This document shows positions 62,857 to 64,000 of a DNA stretch of 64,000 bases, in pieces; within the stretch, counting starts at the first letter, position 1, and each line of letters opens with the position of its first letter. Source of the DNA: Dethiothermospora halolimnae (GTDB taxonomy: Bacteria; Bacillota; Clostridia; Tissierellales; VENL01); contig NZ_JBAKFX010000002.1 of the NCBI RefSeq assembly GCF_037577855.1, positions 105,694-169,693 of the forward strand. Direction: 5' to 3'. Both the position numbers and the translations under genes were made by a program. Under the pieces are notes generated by a model. That model had not been told where the DNA came from. It saw nothing but the letters and a program-made list of their open reading frames with translations, and ran no database searches.

Positions 62857-63615
62857 TTAAAACTGTCGATCTCCATTTGTATCAAAATCTACTAAATTAA
62901 CAAGCTTTTTCTTTCCTCTATTCCCTTCTGTATGTTTTTCTACACCATTGTCATCTGTTTCTATCATTTTATAATCTCCCGTTAACAAATTTATATCCTC
63001 ATATTTTTTACCCCTATTTGATACTGCATGGAACCAATCCTCAGTGGCACCGATTAAATACCATCCATCACCTTCATATCTAAACCTATATGACTTTCCC
63101 CATCTCCAGGCACTACCACCATAATGACCAACTAACAATGAACCTCTATTTATACTTAACCCCATAAAAGGATCTCCCATAATTCCCCCTCCGTATTTCC
63201 TTAATATCACTTTTTCCCCTTTAGCAGCTAACGTATATGTACCATCTGGATTTCCAGTTATAATCATTAATGTTCTTGGTGCCCCCAATTCCTCTTCCTT
63301 ATCTCCTTCAATAACAAAAGCTATATCTGTTATTTCATCACCATTCAAATCCCCTTCAACTTTTGAGTCGCCAGAAGTATCTAATAAATGCCATCCTTTT
63401 GGAATGAATCCAGATATGTCCTTATTTTCTTCGGATTTATTATCCATTTCTGCTGACTTCTTTTTATCTACAGCTTCTGTATCAGAATACTCATCTATTT
63501 TACTGCCGTTTATATTTTGTTTATGTGGTTCAACTTCTACATCAGTCCTATAACCAAACATTCCTAACAGTAAATACAGTGGTATCATTATAATTGACAA
63601 GAATCTCGCTTCCAT
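62857..63615 (-). CDS. Unknown protein with FG-GAP/integrin-repeat-like segment
   Basis: 252 residues from the ATG at 63615 (MEARFLS). An N-terminal hydrophobic stretch (about 4-18, SIIMIPLYLLLGMFGY) could be a signal or anchor, then a charged linker, then VEGDLNGDEITDIAFV, the calcium-site motif of FG-GAP/VCBS repeats, and a Gly/Trp/Tyr-rich domain (GGSAWRWGKSYRF). Ends VDFDTNGDRQF, another Asp-rich loop. Probably external and calcium-binding; function unknown. GGAGGAGAGGAAGAA sets the start. Confidence 0.72.
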   Translation of the reverse strand: MEARFLSIIMIPLYLLLGMFGYRTDVEVEPHKQNINGSKIDEYSDTEAVDKKKSAEMDNKSEENKDISGFIPKGWHLLDTSGDSKVEGDLNGDEITDIAFVIEGDKEEELGAPRTLMIITGNPDGTYTLAAKGEKVILRKYGGGIMGDPFMGLSINRGSLLVGHYGGSAWRWGKSYRFRYEGDGWYLIGATEDWFHAVSNRGKKYEDINLLTGDYKMIETDDNGVEKHTEGNRGKKKLVNLVDFDTNGDRQF

Positions 63616-63634
63616 TTCTTCCTCTCCTCCAAAC

Positions 63635-63674
63635 ATTAAAGCAGAAGTATATATATATGTACTTCTGCTTTAAT
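63635..63674. promoter_or_regulatory. Hairpin in the leader of the FG-GAP-like gene
   Basis: 15-bp perfect arms ATTAAAGCAGAAGTA / TACTTCTGCTTTAAT around a TATATATATG loop, ending four bases before the ribosome binding site of the minus-strand gene. No U-tract follows, so a leader hairpin affecting translation or stability rather than a terminator. Confidence 0.45.
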
Positions 63675-63737
63675 CTACAAAATCCTTTTATTTAATTAAA
63701 ATCTATCTGGAAGTTATTTTTTAATTTGCAAAACTGA

Positions 63738-63899
63738 GAAAAAGGAGTTAAAATTATCCATTGCACAAAAAAGGATTCTGTAAAAGTTGGCTATAACTAT
63801 CAGAATCCAGATTCCATAAAAGAAATGATAAGAGAAGATAAAAATATACTTTTACTAAAAGTTAAATTAGAAAGGGGCTGTCGGGAAATAGACAGTTAA
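63738..63899 (+). other. Open frame without standard start near window end
   Basis: Frame starting after a TGA with AAAGGAGTTAAA then ATT, reading KIIHCTKKDSVKVGYNYQ and on to about 50 residues, stop at 63897. First in-frame ATG is at 63825. Codon pattern looks coding, so perhaps a fragment of a broken gene or an ATT-started peptide. The hairpin CTGTC...GACAG follows in the frame. The 363 bases from 63638 to the end hold only this and terminator-like hairpins. Confidence 0.25.
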
Positions 63900-63910
63900 T
63901 AAAAAATAGT

Positions 63911-63928
63911 ATAATGGATATCCATTAT
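63911..63928 (+). terminator. Terminator-like palindrome
   Basis: ATAATGGATATCCATTAT followed by ATTATTTTTTT on the plus strand. Confidence 0.5.
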
Positions 63929-63957
63929 ATTATTTTTTTATGCAAAAAAGAAAAAAA

Positions 63958-63979
63958 GGAAGGTTAAAAATAACCTTCC
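63958..63979 (-). terminator. Terminator for a minus-strand gene beyond the window
   Basis: GGAAGGTTA-TTTT-TAACCTTCC with T7 on the minus strand; suggests that a minus-strand gene ends just right of 64000. Confidence 0.6.
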
Positions 63980-64000
63980 CATTTCCGTTATATAATATGA

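Noticed and set aside
1..64000. tRNA, rRNA or integrase-linked attachment sites.
   Set aside because: No tRNA-like or rRNA-like stretches or integrase genes were recognised by eye; a tRNAscan/Infernal run would settle it.

Overview
The window reads as chromosomal DNA of a low-GC, endospore-forming anaerobic Firmicute, most likely a clostridial or Tissierella-type bacterium. The basis is a very AT-rich sequence with strong AGGAGG-type ribosome binding sites, the sporulation genes spoIIP, gpr, yqfC and yqfD, a CIRCE-controlled hrcA-grpE-dnaK-dnaJ operon, an arginine deiminase pathway and a glutamate 2,3-aminomutase. Genus is an inference. No rRNA, tRNA, prophage, intact insertion sequence or CRISPR array was seen.

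Region 1 (about 1-34,100) is a conserved housekeeping and sporulation supercluster, almost all on the minus strand. Read in the direction of transcription it runs comEC, holA, (rpsT on the plus strand), gpr, spoIIP, lepB, a 109-residue gene, lepA, hemW, hrcA, grpE, dnaK, dnaJ, prmA, rsmE, mtaB, a HIT gene, rpsU, yqeY, an exo/endonuclease-phosphatase, an NfeD gene, floA, a 156-residue gene, yqfC, yqfD, phoH, pgpH, ybeY, dgkA, a CBS-domain membrane protein, a DUF3048 lipoprotein, cdd and era. From memory this is nearly collinear with the Bacillus subtilis comE-to-era region. The departures are insertions: lepB, the phosphatase, and two genes between dgkA and cdd. Two unknown genes sit at the positions of yqxA and yqfB.

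Region 2 (34,100-45,000) is accessory. It holds an unknown 159-residue protein, an ArsB/NhaD-type transporter with a short overlapping upstream ORF, a 55-residue membrane peptide, ornithine carbamoyltransferase and arginine deiminase, a metallo-hydrolase, a MoxR-DUF58-DUF4129 operon, and small unknown genes. The intergenic spaces carry several families of palindromic and tandem repeats.

Region 3 (45,000-64,000) mixes metabolism and signalling. It has a Crp/Fnr regulator next to glutamate 2,3-aminomutase (probably making the osmolyte beta-glutamate), an alanyl-tRNA editing protein, an amidohydrolase, a PgpA-like protein, an Xaa-Pro aminopeptidase, an isoprenoid-synthase-fold protein next to a chemoreceptor-STAS pair, a His-rich coiled-coil protein, a PrcB-domain lipoprotein, an HD protein, an aldehyde dehydrogenase, a membrane-anchored MutS-like ATPase and an integrin-repeat-like protein.

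The observations most worth following are a 27-codon zinc-ribbon ORF with an in-frame TGA (60,919-61,002), the glutamate-type active-site residues in the aminomutase, the isoprenoid-fold gene beside the chemoreceptor, and several repeat families, including a pair of 31-nt hairpins whose stems covary. I did not find a clear multi-gene undescribed defence or biosynthetic system.
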